The translations under genes were made by a program, and so were the position numbers. Positions 6,403 through 6,720 of a stretch of 6,720 bases of DNA are shown here, in pieces (positions within the stretch are counted from its first letter, which is position 1; each line of letters begins with the position of its first letter). The stretch lies in the NCBI GenBank assembly GCA_020630115.1, contig JAHDCA010000052.1, positions 1 through 6,720 of the forward strand. Direction: 5' to 3'. The DNA comes from Candidatus Dojkabacteria bacterium (GTDB lineage Bacteria > Patescibacteriota > Dojkabacteria > SC72 > JAHDCA01). Under the pieces are notes generated by a model. It was not told the DNA's origin. It saw only the letters and a list, made by a program, of their open reading frames with translations, and made no database searches.

Positions 6403-6436
6403 GGCCTCATCGAAAAAATTGATGGGGCCTTTATTT
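6403..6436 (+). terminator. Rho-independent terminator after aspS
   Basis: GGCCTCATC (6403-6411) and GATGGGGCC (6421-6429) form a 9-bp stem with one T-G wobble around the loop GAAAAAATT. The T-rich tail TTTATTTT follows. It separates aspS from the argH-like gene, so that gene needs its own promoter in the AT-rich 25 bp before its ATG. Confidence 0.88.
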
Positions 6437-6461
6437 TAAAATAATTTTAATACTAATAATT

Positions 6462-6720
6462 ATGGCAAATAAACTGTACGGGGGAGCAACCAAAACACCA
6501 CCATCAAAGGAGTGTATTGAGTTCACAGCAGGTCGAGATGTCCAAAAGATAGCAGCTTGTGATCAGCAACTTGTGGAATTTGATATATGGTTAAACAAAG
6601 CTCATGCAATAATGATTCATGAAATTGGAATTATTTCTAAAGAAGAGATCAAACAGATCCTTTCTACACTTGAAGAATTATCGAAATTAGAAGATTGGGA
6701 ATTAGACCCTACAATTGAAG
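6462..6720 (+). CDS. argH: Argininosuccinate lyase-like protein, N-terminal part (runs off the window)
   Basis: The first 86 codons are present. KLYGG (4-8) corresponds to the 'KLWGGRF' opening of argininosuccinate lyases. It is followed by EFTAGRD (20-26), then FDIWLNKAHAIMIHEIGIIS (40-59), matching the family's 'yDi.gs.AH..ml...GIis' helix, and a helix KEEIKQILSTLEEL (60-73). The family splits argininosuccinate into arginine and fumarate, the last step of arginine synthesis. The active-site regions (including the signature loop) lie beyond the window, so another member of the fumarase/aspartase superfamily, such as a divergent relative, cannot be excluded. The Arg of GGRF is absent (GGAT here). 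The ATG at 6462 lacks a Shine-Dalgarno sequence and follows AT-only DNA containing a -10-like TTTAAT (6446-6451), 10 nt upstream. Confidence 0.72.
   Translation, partial: MANKLYGGATKTPPSKECIEFTAGRDVQKIAACDQQLVEFDIWLNKAHAIMIHEIGIISKEEIKQILSTLEELSKLEDWELDPTIE

Overview
The window is an AT-rich bacterial segment (GC in the mid-to-high 30s per cent by eye) with tightly packed genes. It contains small exported envelope proteins, start codons without Shine-Dalgarno sequences, an aspartyl-tRNA synthetase with an extra domain, and the start of an argininosuccinate-lyase-type gene. This style (short lineage-specific membrane proteins, a cupin-type GPI-like protein, a lysozyme-like protein opening with a basic stretch and a signal anchor) resembles Candidate Phyla Radiation / Patescibacteria genomes. 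That placement is inference from style, not from a marker gene. TGA is read as a stop: it ends aspS, and it forms an ATGA stop/start overlap between two genes. The Gracilibacteria-type TGA=Gly code is therefore unlikely.

Layout. Positions 1-103 (+) are the last 33 codons of an unrecognised charged, helical protein, followed by a strong terminator hairpin (122-155). From the right-hand side, a minus-strand block runs back towards that hairpin: a lysozyme/lytic-transglycosylase-like protein (3989-3291), a 75-bp gap with a consensus extended -10 promoter and a 12-bp palindrome, then three overlapping genes. These are a degenerate cupin (3215-2472), a large membrane-anchored transglutaminase-like protein without its catalytic cysteine (2521-743) and a signal-peptide/beta-domain/TM protein (746-156). 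The overlaps of 50 bp and 4 bp indicate one co-translated unit, probably an envelope module facing outside the cytoplasm apart from the cupin.

A 122-bp divergent promoter region (3990-4111) separates this block from a plus-strand housekeeping side. That side holds aspS (4112-6334), a 127-bp intergenic stretch with two back-to-back hairpins, the second a rho-independent terminator, and the first 86 codons of an argH-like gene that runs off the window (6462-6720).

The points most worth following are: (i) the 740-residue aspartyl-tRNA synthetase with a full-length YbaK/ProX-type aminoacyl-tRNA deacylase domain fused at its C-terminus; (ii) the cysteine-free transglutaminase-like protein, apparently a pseudoenzyme, co-encoded with a cupin whose metal ligands also look lost; (iii) the absence of Shine-Dalgarno sequences at every start, combined with -10-like hexamers 6-8 nt from several ATGs, which suggests leaderless transcription. 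No RNA genes, IS elements or CRISPR arrays were seen. No gene-free stretch exceeds 300 bases.
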